Positions 7,961 through 15,116 of a stretch of 43,411 nt of DNA are shown piece by piece. Where the stretch lies: NCBI RefSeq assembly GCF_012844235.1, contig NZ_JABAGR010000011.1, positions 1-43,411 of the forward strand. The letters are read 5' to 3'. The DNA is from Parafannyhessea umbonata (GTDB lineage: Bacteria > Actinomycetota > Coriobacteriia > Coriobacteriales > Atopobiaceae). Made by a program: the position numbers and the translations under genes. Each line of letters opens with the position of its first letter. The first letter of the stretch is position 1. A model generated the notes under the pieces. The model saw nothing but the letters and a program-made list of their open reading frames with translations. It was not told the origin of the DNA and did not search any database.

Positions 7961-8389
7961 CTACTCGATGGTGACCTTCGTGACGTTTGCCTTCTTCTCC
8001 TCCTGCTTCGGGACGTCGACCGTCAGAACGCCGCCGTCCATCTTTGCAGAGATGCCCTCGTTGGCCGCGTCCTTCAGGTACACGCCACGGGTTGCCTGCC
8101 ACTCCGAGGTCTCCTTCTGCAGGTAGTTCTTGTCCTTCTGCTCGTCGGACTCCTTCTTGTCGACGCTAATGCTCAGACGACCCTCGTTGAGCTCAATGTC
8201 GACCTGGTCCTTCTTGACGCCCGGCAGCTCAGCCGTGATCACGTACTTGTCGCCCGCGTCCTCGACGTCCATGTTGAACGCGTCTGCGTCCGACACAGCC
8301 AGCGGTGCGAAGAAGTCGTCAATCGCTGCGAACGGCCAAACCCTGCGAAGTGCCTTCTCGTAGTCGCTATAGGGAACCATACCTGCCAT
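7961..8389 (-). CDS. Hsp20/alpha-crystallin family small heat-shock protein
   Basis: 142 residues. An ATP-independent holdase that keeps unfolding proteins soluble. The alpha-crystallin domain is plain: FNMDVEDAGDKYVITAELPGVKKDQVDIELNEGRLSISVDKKE, then a charged loop, LQKETSEWQATRGVYLKDAANEGISAKMDGGVLTVDVPKQEE. The GVLTV motif carries the conserved G-x-L pattern. The ATG at 8389 (MAGMVPYSDYEK) has GGAG 9 bases upstream; 24 upstream codons are in frame but look like leader. The upstream region carries a 7-bp inverted repeat (8444-8469) that could be a heat-shock operator. It is monocistronic. Confidence 0.95.
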   Translation of the reverse strand: MAGMVPYSDYEKALRRVWPFAAIDDFFAPLAVSDADAFNMDVEDAGDKYVITAELPGVKKDQVDIELNEGRLSISVDKKESDEQKDKNYLQKETSEWQATRGVYLKDAANEGISAKMDGGVLTVDVPKQEEKKANVTKVTIE

Positions 8390-8443
8390 TGTTACCACTC
8401 CTTCTATTGGCTGGACGCCCTTCCTTTGGGCTTCCTTGGGTTC

Positions 8444-8469
8444 ACTGGTATATGTAACCACCTACCAGT
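8444..8469 (-). promoter_or_regulatory. Candidate operator upstream of hsp20
   Basis: ACTGGTA (8444-8450) and TACCAGT (8463-8469) form a perfect 7-bp inverted repeat with a 12-base spacer that includes TATATG-like promoter sequence, about 55-80 bases before the hsp20 ATG. It matches neither CIRCE nor the HspR HAIR consensus, so any regulator would be a different one. Confidence 0.4.
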
Positions 8470-8579
8470 AACTTAAACATGGTTTCTCAGATTTTTTGAG
8501 TCTTATACGCTAACGATATCTAAGTGCTTCAGCCTAAGGTTTAGACCTCTCGAATCCATGACGCCTGTCTCCATGCACA

Positions 8580-8613
8580 AGGGGACGTCGCCCAAGCTGG
8601 GAAACGTCCCCTC
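8580..8613 (-). terminator. Hairpin downstream of the 76-residue protein
   Basis: GGGGACGT and ACGTCCCC arms (8581-8612) flank a loop that itself contains CCCA/TGGG pairing. It lies just after the stop at 8637 on the minus strand; the U-tract is weak. Confidence 0.45.
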
Positions 8614-8636
8614 GGTCGTCCTTCTCTCTGGCGCCT

Positions 8637-8867
8637 CTACAGACCACACTCCTCCAGGCGGTCCAGGATTTCGCCCAGCGTCGACTTGTACGCAAAGAGC
8701 TGCCGGTACGTCGCCGTCTTCACGCGACCCTGCGCGCGCAGGTCGTCCATCTGGCGCACGGCGTTGCTGTAGTCCTCCCGCACGCCCGCCGCAAACGCCT
8801 CGTAGCGCTCGAGCCTGCGCTCGCGCTCCGCCGCGGCCATGCCCGCGGTCGTCGTGTCATCGCTCAT
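8637..8867 (-). CDS. Small helical hypothetical protein
   Basis: 76 residues, almost entirely predicted helical and highly charged (AAAERERRLERYEAFAAGVREDYSNAVRQMDDLRAQGRVKTATYRQLFAYKS is the general character; the protein ends in a Leu/Glu-rich helix LDRLEECGL). ATG at 8867 has GGAGG just upstream. It is flanked by hairpins on both sides, so it is probably its own transcription unit. No family recognised and no membrane segment. Confidence 0.65.
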   Translation of the reverse strand: MSDDTTTAGMAAAERERRLERYEAFAAGVREDYSNAVRQMDDLRAQGRVKTATYRQLFAYKSTLGEILDRLEECGL

Positions 8868-8887
8868 GCATCCTCCGTCCCACGCAA

Positions 8888-8923
8888 AGGGGCGCCCGCC
8901 TCCGTCGGAAGGCAGACGCCCCA
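8888..8923 (-). terminator. Hairpin downstream of the DedA gene
   Basis: GGGGCG and CGCCCC arms (about 8889-8894 and 8917-8922) with complementary inner parts lie about 65-100 bases past the dedA stop on the minus strand, followed by TTTGCG. Likely terminator. Confidence 0.45.
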
Positions 8924-8985
8924 GGCTTGCACCTATCTATCTTAACGGACGCCTTCGAAGGCAGCCCCCCTTGCCGCGCGGCAGC

Positions 8986-9645
8986 CTACTCGGCCGCCTC
9001 CTCCGCCTTCTTGCCAAACTTCGCCTTGAGCGCACCCACGACGGCCGGGATGACAGAAACGAGAATGATGCCCACGATGACCAGCTCAAAGTGCTTCTGC
9101 ACCGCGGGGATGCCGCCAAAGAAGTAGCCCAGCAGCGTAAAGAGCGTGGACCACGTGATGCCGCCCAGGACGTTGAAGATCACGAAGTTGCGCCAGTGCA
9201 TGCCGCCCATGCCGCTCAGGAACGGGACGAACGTGCGGATGAACGGGAAGAACCTGCCCAGGAAGACCGCGAGGTGGCCCCACTTGTCCAGGAAGTCCTC
9301 CGTCTTCTTCACGCGCTCCGGGGTCATGGCCTTTACCTTGCCTGACGCCACGATTCTCTGCCCAAAGAAGTGGCCGATCATGAAGTTGCACTGGTCGCCC
9401 AGGATGGCCGCGGCCCACGCGACGCCAAGCAGCATAAAAATGTTGAAGCCGCCGTTGTGCGCGAAGAACCCCGACGCAAACAGCAGCGAGTCACCCGGAA
9501 GAAACGGGAAGAACACGACGCCCGTCTCGATGAAGATGATGAGAAACACAAAGCCGTACGCCACAACCGGTCCGGCGGCGATGGCGCTGGCTATGGCCGT
9601 GCGGGGGTCCTTCAGCAGCTCGACGATGAAGTTCACGAATCCCAT
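8986..9645 (-). CDS. DedA family (SNARE-associated/VTT domain) membrane protein
   Basis: 219 residues, typical DedA length. DedA/VTT proteins are polytopic inner-membrane proteins implicated in undecaprenyl-phosphate and phospholipid translocation and in membrane-potential homeostasis. Hallmarks: the early acidic motif FIETGVVFFPFLPGDSLLFASG, the G-D-x-x-x-F motif ILGDQCNFMIGHFFG, and FLGRFFPFIRTFVPFLSGMGGM, with the conserved arginine motif that is essential in characterised members. Four to five membrane spans; Lys/Glu-rich C-terminus. The gene is downstream of the SRP RNA on the same strand, 119 bases away, and may be read from the same promoter. Confidence 0.94.
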   Translation of the reverse strand: MGFVNFIVELLKDPRTAIASAIAAGPVVAYGFVFLIIFIETGVVFFPFLPGDSLLFASGFFAHNGGFNIFMLLGVAWAAAILGDQCNFMIGHFFGQRIVASGKVKAMTPERVKKTEDFLDKWGHLAVFLGRFFPFIRTFVPFLSGMGGMHWRNFVIFNVLGGITWSTLFTLLGYFFGGIPAVQKHFELVIVGIILVSVIPAVVGALKAKFGKKAEEAAE

Positions 9646-9764
9646 GCGAGAAAATCCTTACCTTTGGCGGCGCCAACGCGTGCCAGGGCTCGCGACAGGC
9701 GGGTCCGCAGTCTCTGCTTACAACAACACCCCTTGCCGCGTTCGCGGTTTGGGGCGCAGGTCAA

Positions 9765-9871
9765 AGTGTGCTCGATGGGAACGGGCGCCCGCCCGAGGCT
9801 CCTTATGGCTGCTACCTTCCGGTCCTGACCAGGTTCGGAACAGTACGTCGCCCGAACCCATCGAGCACACT
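9765..9871 (-). ncRNA. ffs: Bacterial small signal recognition particle RNA (4.5S type)
   Basis: The minus strand carries the universal SRP Alu-less apical domain: the symmetric and asymmetric loops around CAGGTCAGGACCGGAAGGTA and the GCAGCC flank, with the GGAA tetraloop. The ends are complementary over 15 bases (AGTGTGCTCGATGGG at 9765-9779 against 9857-9871), giving a rod of about 107 nt, the expected size. It binds Ffh for co-translational membrane targeting. Confidence 0.96.
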
Positions 9872-9953
9872 CACGGACTGATACTCTACCTGCCCGGCGC
9901 GGCGCACGTGGTATCGCCCGGACGATAACACCAAAAGCCCACGTCGCCAGTGC

Positions 9954-9989
9954 GCCCGGGCCGATGGAAAACCACCCACCAGCCCGGGC
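9954..9989 (-). terminator. GC-rich hairpin after the Ltp-domain gene
   Basis: GCCCGGGC at 9954-9961 and again at 9982-9989 (self-complementary arms) flank a 20-base loop, about 40-75 bases beyond the stop at 10028. There is no U-tract. It separates the AT-richer block from the SRP RNA. Confidence 0.4.
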
Positions 9990-10027
9990 ACAAATTAACG
10001 CTGTCTGTCTTCCGGAAGCATCAGAAT

Positions 10028-11071
10028 CTACAGCCCGACCGAATCCGCTCCATGCGCTGCCTGCTCGGCCGTGAAGCCCTCAAACTCAAGCTGCCCGATC
10101 AGACTCGCTCTCGAGAAGGACGAGTAGTCCATGTACTGTCTAGCCTTCTTCTCTGCCTGGACCATCCAGTCAGCTCCACAGTGGTCTGCCGCAAAGGTAG
10201 CATCCTCTGAAGAGAACCCCTCAAATTCCAGCTGATCGATGAGGCTCTTGTAGGAGAACGAAGTATAGTCCAGGTAACTAGCGGCCCTTGCCAAGGCATT
10301 ACTCTGAGAGACAGTAAGTTCGACCGTGTACTCCTGTTGGTTGAGCACCTGTCCGCAAACCTTGCATTTCTGGACCTTTACTCCAGGCGTAACGTAACCG
10401 TCGCTAGATATGGTGTAGTCCTTCTGAATCTCCCAGTCTCCTGGCGTATGCTCCTTCTTCTGAGTTTCTTGCTTGATGGTCTCCCCGCAGCGCTTGCACA
10501 CACCTTCTCGCACGCCGGTTTCAGTGCACGTCGCTTCTTTCGTGACCTTCCAGTCAGTAATATCGTGTCCTAGGGCAGACCCTCTGGTTACAAGACAACG
10601 GCTACATGTTTCCGGTTCAGTACACGTCGCCTTTTTCCAAGCGTGGCCAAGTGGCTTGCCTTCCTCTTTGCCACAACGTTCACAGACTTCTGGCAAGGTG
10701 CACGTAGCCGCAAGCCATTTATGCCCGAGTTTTTTCCCTTGTGTTCTCCCGCAAATCAGACAGGTCTTCGGCGCAGTGCACGTTGCTTCTTTCCACTCGT
10801 GTGCGCACAACACGTGCGTTCCGAAGAGGATTCCCAGCACCACTATCGCTGCCGCAAAATACGCCCCTACCCTCACTTCGCGATAGCTCCATAGCCCTGT
10901 CTTCTTCGGCTGCCTCTCGTGTTTCTCCTCCGAAGTACAAGAATTCTCACTGTCATTTTTTTCATCTGTGGTGGACTCGGCTTCCGAGGAATCTTTGGCC
11001 TTGCCAGCCTCCGCCTCTGGTGAGCTGTCAGACGTTTCCAGCTCGCTCTCTTCTTTCTTCGCTTCGCTCAC
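10028..11071 (-). CDS. Membrane-anchored protein with zinc-ribbon-like repeats and two Ltp domains
   Basis: 347 residues; GTG start behind GGGGGGA. Residues 1-60 are acidic/Ser-rich and cytoplasmic in character; one membrane span lies at about 68-89. Then three tandem repeats of about 24-26 residues (91-168) follow the pattern H-x-W-x2-ATCT-x-P-x2-C-x2-C-G...LGH, with two degenerate repeats (170-240) that keep C-x2-C-G. Residues 259-304 and 306-345 are two copies of the Ltp (host cell surface-exposed lipoprotein) domain, each with S-F-S-x-x-S-L-I-x-Q-L-E-F-E-G-F. Ltp of Streptococcus phage TP-J34 blocks phage DNA injection (superinfection exclusion). The repeats probably project the Ltp domains outside the membrane. 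Likely operon with the next gene upstream (37-base gap). Base composition is AT-richer than neighbours. Confidence 0.85.
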   Translation of the reverse strand: MSEAKKEESELETSDSSPEAEAGKAKDSSEAESTTDEKNDSENSCTSEEKHERQPKKTGLWSYREVRVGAYFAAAIVVLGILFGTHVLCAHEWKEATCTAPKTCLICGRTQGKKLGHKWLAATCTLPEVCERCGKEEGKPLGHAWKKATCTEPETCSRCLVTRGSALGHDITDWKVTKEATCTETGVREGVCKRCGETIKQETQKKEHTPGDWEIQKDYTISSDGYVTPGVKVQKCKVCGQVLNQQEYTVELTVSQSNALARAASYLDYTSFSYKSLIDQLEFEGFSSEDATFAADHCGADWMVQAEKKARQYMDYSSFSRASLIGQLEFEGFTAEQAAHGADSVGL

Positions 11072-11108
11072 AATCCCCCCATTCTACACGAGTGCTTATA
11101 GCGCCCCT

Positions 11109-12071
11109 CTATTGCATCGTTTTTTGAATTTTGTGGTGATGAACAGTTGATACAACAAGTACGTCAGCTATAAGTAAGCTCACGGTTCCGCCCACTGCAG
11201 ATTGGGGAGGCTCAAGCCAGAATTCAAGTCCAAGAGGAATCAGGAAGAGTGCCAAAACTATCTTTACCACCTGCATCGCTCTTGATAGGCGCTTCTTTGC
11301 CACGGCTCGCTCTTCTGCCCTGATTTCGGACGGGTCTATGCTTTGCTTGATTGACTCGTATTCCGCTTGCGCCTTGTCGACTTCGCTTGTGTCAGTTTTT
11401 ATTTCTTCGTACTTTTCCTTAAAGGAATTGGCTTCCTCGGTATCTCGAATCACTTCGTCGAGCTGCTCCTTAGCTTTATCTACGGCCTCTTGAACTAGGC
11501 TCTTCCTCTTCTCAAGAGTTCGCGTCAAGTACTTCGCCTTGGCTGCCAGATTTCTCGCCTCGTGTTCTAGCTCGGGGTCGACGGAAGCGACCATGCTGCC
11601 TTCGTCGGACACGAAGCTAACGTAAAGCGCTCGCTCATCATGCGTCTCCGTAGATGTGGTCACCTTCTTCGTTCCGCCGACAATCGCCCCTGCTTCTCCG
11701 GCAAGCACGCCACCGACAATCGCACCTCCTATGCTTGGCCCGCCACCGGAAACCTTCGTATCAGAATACACATTTCCACTAGTTGAGACACTTATGTCGA
11801 GAGAGTTATCGAGCTGCAGGGTCTCGCCATTGTATTCAACTCTGTTGCCATAAAGTACGATTGGCCCAACGGTCATAACTTGTCCGTCATAGGGTGCGCT
11901 AGCGTCTTCAACACCCCTTCTACACAGCTCTACACGCCGCTCGTATCTATCATTTGCGGCGTCGACTGCGGCGAGGGCTTCTTTCACCCTCTTCTCATAC
12001 GACTCTTTCGCTTCGTCGACACGCTTGGCGGCGCTGCTCAGCCGCTCTCGCGGTCCAATAGCCGTTTCCAC
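11109..12071 (-). CDS. Hypothetical coiled-coil membrane protein with Gly-rich centre
   Basis: 320 residues; GTG start behind GGGGAGGAGG. Residues 1-55 form a charged helix with heptad character. A small beta domain follows (about 65-110), then a Gly-rich stretch GGGPSIGGAIVGGVLAGEAGAIVGG (residue count split here only for description) like those that insert in membranes or form glycine-zipper helices. A second coiled coil spans 165-260, and two membrane spans lie at about 272-290 and 297-312, close to the C-terminus. No catalytic motif and no family name can be given. It precedes the Ltp-domain gene on the same strand with a 37-base gap, so the two are probably co-transcribed. Both share the low GC of this block, hinting at acquisition by transfer. 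Confidence 0.75.
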   Translation of the reverse strand: METAIGPRERLSSAAKRVDEAKESYEKRVKEALAAVDAANDRYERRVELCRRGVEDASAPYDGQVMTVGPIVLYGNRVEYNGETLQLDNSLDISVSTSGNVYSDTKVSGGGPSIGGAIVGGVLAGEAGAIVGGTKKVTTSTETHDERALYVSFVSDEGSMVASVDPELEHEARNLAAKAKYLTRTLEKRKSLVQEAVDKAKEQLDEVIRDTEEANSFKEKYEEIKTDTSEVDKAQAEYESIKQSIDPSEIRAEERAVAKKRLSRAMQVVKIVLALFLIPLGLEFWLEPPQSAVGGTVSLLIADVLVVSTVHHHKIQKTMQ

Positions 12072-12418
12072 TGTGCCTCCTCCCCCTCAACAAGTTCTTC
12101 CTTTGGCAATTTTTACATTTAGTGTGCTTTAGATGCTTTTTATATTCTAGTTCTGTGACAGAGACTCTTCTTTCGGAATCCTTGAGTGTTTACAACGGAC
12201 TCCGCTCTCTGCCTCGTTAGTTCGTTTCGCATCAAGCGACTGATAGGTAACAGACAAGCTACGTGAGCCGCCTTCTACTCAAGCGATAACCAGTCAACTA
12301 TTCGAGTTTGATTCGTGGTACAAGCCACAAACCCGCGGCGCCGATACGCTACCCTAGGTGCAACCAAATATCGCCGCGGGCAGAGCGAACGGCCACGGCG
12401 TCGTCACGGGAGGCGCGC
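12072..12418. other. 347-base divergent gap before adenine deaminase
   Basis: AT-rich near 12105-12160 (promoter region for the minus-strand pair) and GC-richer towards ade. I looked for a purine-type riboswitch fold ahead of adenine deaminase and did not find the TATA..P2/P3 arrangement. A short hairpin GTGG..CCAC occurs near 12316. No gene called. Confidence 0.5.
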
Positions 12419-14230
12419 ATGATCAATCACTTCTGCAAGGTTCCCCTCTGGGAATGCAACGGTAAGCTCGTTCGCGTGGCGCAGGGGCAGGAGGCCGCGG
12501 ACACGGTCATCCGCCACGCAAAGCTCGTCAGCGTCACCACGCGCGAGATCCTGGACAACGCGGACATCGCCATCAGCTGCGGCCGCGTCGCCTACATCGG
12601 ATTCGACGGCCACACGGCCGAGCACTGCATCGGTCCCAACACAACCGTCGTGGACGCCCACGGCCTCTACGCCGCGCCCGGCCTTCTTGACACCCACATC
12701 CACATCGAGTCCTCCATGGTCGGCCCGTCCGAGTACGCGCGCGGCGTGGTGCCACACGGCACCGTCGGCATCTACGCGGACCCGCACGAGGTCGCAAACG
12801 TCCGCGGTCTCGAGGGCGTGAAGACCATGTGGCAGGACGCCGCCCGCACGCCGCTCAAGATCATGCTCACCACGCCGTCGTGCGTGCCGGCGGTCCTCGG
12901 CGTCGAGGACACGGGCTCCAGCATCGACGCCGCGCAGGTCGCGGACACCATGACGTGGCCCGAGACCTGTGGCCTCGGCGAGATGATGAACTTCCCCGGC
13001 ATCCTTTCGGGCGAGAAGAACGCACTCGGCGAGGTGCAAGAGACCCTCAAGGCCGACAAGCCCGTGACCGGCCACTACGTCACGACGGACGACGACCGCG
13101 GCCTGAACGCCTACATCGCCGCCGGCGTCACGAGCTGCCACGAGTCCAGCACGTTCCAGGACGTCCTCGCAAAGCTCCGCATGGGCATGTACGTGCAGCT
13201 GCGCCAGGGCTCCGCCTGGCTCAACCTGCCGGGCTACCTGCCGCAGCTCATCCAGAGCGGCGTGGACACCAGCCACTGCATGCTGTGCACGGACGACTCC
13301 CACCCGCACACCATCGTTGCGGACGGCCACATGGACCGCGTCCTGCGCGAGGCCGTCAGGCTCGGGCTCGACCCCGTCGTCGCCATCCAGATGTGCACCA
13401 TCAACGCGGCCACGTACTTCGGCGTCGGGCTGGACATGGGCTCCATCACGCCGGGCAAGTGCGCGGACATCGCGCTGTTCGAGGACCTCACGGACTTCCG
13501 CGCCGCGCAGGTCTACATCGACGGCGAGCTCGTCGCGCGCGACGGCAAGGCCCTGTTCGAGGTCGAGCCGTTCCAGTGGCCTGACTTCATGACCAACACC
13601 ATGGACCTCGGCATCGACATCACGCCGCAGACGTTCCGCATCCCGGTCGACACGCAGGAAGACACGTGCAAGGTCCGCGCGCTCGGAGTCAATGCGGGCG
13701 ACACCCTCACGCGCGAGCTTTTCGTCCAGGTGCCCGTGCGCGACGGCTCGCTCCAGGCAGACCCGGAGCACGACGTGCTGAAGGCCTGCGTGTTCGACAG
13801 ACACCACGGCGAGAAGGGCACTCACGCCTTCGGCTTCATCAACGGCTTCGGCATCCACGGCGCGCTCGCCCAGACCGTGAGCCACGACGCCCACAACCTC
13901 CTCGTCATGGGCGACAACGACGCGGACATGGCGCTTGCGGCGAAGACGCTCGCGGAGTGCGGCGGCGGAGAGGTCGCCGTCATGGACGGCAAGGTCCTCG
14001 CCCTGGTCGAGCTGCCCGTCTGCGGCCTCATGAGCGACAAGCCCGTCGAGGTGGTCGCCTCCGAGGTCGACCGCATCGAGCAGGCATGGTCCACCATGGG
14101 CTGCACGCTGCCGTCGCCGTTCATGACCATGGGCGTCATGTCGCTTGCCTGCGTGCCGTTCCTGCGCCTCACCAACCGCGGCTACGTCAACTGCATCACG
14201 TTCAAGATGGAGCCGCTCCTGGCAGAGTAG
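12419..14230 (+). CDS. ade: Adenine deaminase
   Basis: 603 residues from ATG 12419, chosen because GGGAGG lies 6-10 bases upstream; 37 codons further upstream are open but lack a site. It hydrolyses adenine to hypoxanthine and ammonia. This is the amidohydrolase-type ADE family. Metal ligands are visible in APGLLDTHIHIESSM (H-x-H), VPHGTVGIYADPHEVANV, VTGHYVT, SCHESST and LCTDDSHPHTI; the C-terminal ADE-specific domain has HHGEKGTHAFGFINGFGI and HNLLVMGDND. Length agrees with Bacillus AdeC. Supplies purine salvage and nitrogen. Followed directly by an 11-base-phased GCAAG array and a hairpin terminator. Confidence 0.97.
   Translation: MINHFCKVPLWECNGKLVRVAQGQEAADTVIRHAKLVSVTTREILDNADIAISCGRVAYIGFDGHTAEHCIGPNTTVVDAHGLYAAPGLLDTHIHIESSMVGPSEYARGVVPHGTVGIYADPHEVANVRGLEGVKTMWQDAARTPLKIMLTTPSCVPAVLGVEDTGSSIDAAQVADTMTWPETCGLGEMMNFPGILSGEKNALGEVQETLKADKPVTGHYVTTDDDRGLNAYIAAGVTSCHESSTFQDVLAKLRMGMYVQLRQGSAWLNLPGYLPQLIQSGVDTSHCMLCTDDSHPHTIVADGHMDRVLREAVRLGLDPVVAIQMCTINAATYFGVGLDMGSITPGKCADIALFEDLTDFRAAQVYIDGELVARDGKALFEVEPFQWPDFMTNTMDLGIDITPQTFRIPVDTQEDTCKVRALGVNAGDTLTRELFVQVPVRDGSLQADPEHDVLKACVFDRHHGEKGTHAFGFINGFGIHGALAQTVSHDAHNLLVMGDNDADMALAAKTLAECGGGEVAVMDGKVLALVELPVCGLMSDKPVEVVASEVDRIEQAWSTMGCTLPSPFMTMGVMSLACVPFLRLTNRGYVNCITFKMEPLLAE
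13009..13022 (+). repeat. Recurrent 14-mer word inside ade (GGGCGAGAAGAACG)
   Basis: Exact coding copy, R=A form, in frame as (S)GEKN. Listed as part of the window-wide word family. Confidence 0.55.
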
Positions 14231-14263
14231 CGCCGCAAGGCAGCTGCAAGCCGTCCGCAAGGT
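14231..14263 (+). repeat. Three 11-bp GCAAG units directly after the ade stop
   Basis: GCAAG occurs at 14235, 14246 and 14257, exactly 11 bases apart; each is preceded by CC or CT. The first unit begins at the base following the TAG stop. Confidence 0.75.
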
Positions 14264-14272
14264 CACGTCACG

Positions 14273-14298
14273 GGTCCGTCCTTCGGGGCGGACCTTTC
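14273..14298 (+). terminator. Terminator of ade
   Basis: GGTCCG (14273-14278) pairs with CGGACC (14289-14294) with extra inner pairs around a CTTCGG-type loop, followed by TTT. Confidence 0.65.
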
Positions 14299-14355
14299 GC
14301 TACCCGTTGCCTTTGCGCTACCATCGTGGGGTTAAACCACGTACAGGGAGACCAC

Positions 14356-14958
14356 ATGTCAAAAAAGAGCAAGAACCGCTCCAAGCAGGCGGCGCACATA
14401 AGCGCAAAGCAGCGCCAGGAGCAAAACCTCACCGTAGCCGAGCAGGATGCCGAAAAGTACGGAGACGTGCTCTTCTCGGTAACGTACTTTCTGGACGAGA
14501 AGAGCGCGGACAACGCGGCCGCGCTTTATGGCGGGGGTCGCACGCGCGACCTGTGCCTCGTGCTTTTGGTCGTTGGCATCGTGATGCTGGTGACGAACTT
14601 CGTGCTGGGATTCAACCTGGCGATCTTCCTGATCGCGCTTGTGCTGTCGGTGTCTGGCGCCACGGCGTCAGGCAACTGGAAGTCCGTCACCATGTGGGCT
14701 CTCATGGGCACAAACCTGGGCGATTCCAAGGAGGACCTCAACCGCCACAACGTCGTGACCGCGGAAGAGGTCATCGTGGAGGGCCCCGGTGCAGAGGTGC
14801 TGCGCCTGCCGCTGCGCGAGCTGCGCCGCGTGCGCCACGACGAGCACGGCTGCCTGGCCATGTTTGGCAAGGCGCGTGTGGCGTACTTCCCGGCCAGCCA
14901 GATGAGCGTGAGCCGCCTGCGCGAGCTCGAGCAGTTCCTGGAGAAAGCCGCAAGATAG
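14356..14958 (+). CDS. Hypothetical membrane protein with YcxB/PH-like C-terminal domain
   Basis: 200 residues; ATG at 14356 with AGGGAG five bases upstream. The N-terminus is Lys/Arg/Gln-rich (MSKKSKNRSKQAAH). A short stretch LFSVTYFLDEKSADNAAALY precedes two closely spaced membrane spans (about 72-92 and 94-112, LCLVLLVVGIVMLVTNFVLG and IFLIALVLSV). The C-terminal 85 residues (TAEEVIVEG...VLRLPLRELRRVRHDEHGCLAMFG...RVAYFPASQMS...LEQFLEKAAR) have the strand-rich outline of the YcxB/bacterial PH-like membrane-associated domain. Function unknown. It sits between ade and the AmmeMemoRadiSam genes, and its last codons overlap the first unit of an 11-base GCAAG array. Confidence 0.75.
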   Translation: MSKKSKNRSKQAAHISAKQRQEQNLTVAEQDAEKYGDVLFSVTYFLDEKSADNAAALYGGGRTRDLCLVLLVVGIVMLVTNFVLGFNLAIFLIALVLSVSGATASGNWKSVTMWALMGTNLGDSKEDLNRHNVVTAEEVIVEGPGAEVLRLPLRELRRVRHDEHGCLAMFGKARVAYFPASQMSVSRLRELEQFLEKAAR

Positions 14959-14978
14959 GTGCAAGATAGCCGCAAGCT
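14946..14978 (+). repeat. Three 11-bp GCAAG units spanning a stop codon
   Basis: GCAAG at 14950, 14961 and 14972, exactly 11 bases apart. The first unit encodes the last residues and the TAG stop of the membrane protein. Units 1 and 2 also share GCAAGAT-AG. Confidence 0.75.
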
Positions 14979-15116
14979 GGGTGTCCGGCGCGCTAGACGC
15001 GCCGCAGTATGGGTATCAACCCTGTAACCAGCGGCAACATAACGGCGTCACGGGCGGGCGCGCGGTGCGGATGTCGCATCGTGCGCCCGCCTGCGCATGC
15101 CGGGGAGGAAGGACCC

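Noticed and set aside
12072-12418. Purine riboswitch ahead of adenine deaminase
   Set aside because: I could not find the conserved three-way junction sequence or paired loops. Only a short unrelated hairpin is present.
12404-14266. Long minus-strand open frame opposite ade (620 codons)
   Set aside because: Antisense shadow with Ala/Val/Asp/His-rich composition. The plus strand encodes a complete adenine deaminase.
13666-14958. 430-codon fusion frame running from ade into the membrane protein
   Set aside because: The first part is the wrong frame of ade. The real gene starts at ATG 14356 with its own ribosome site.
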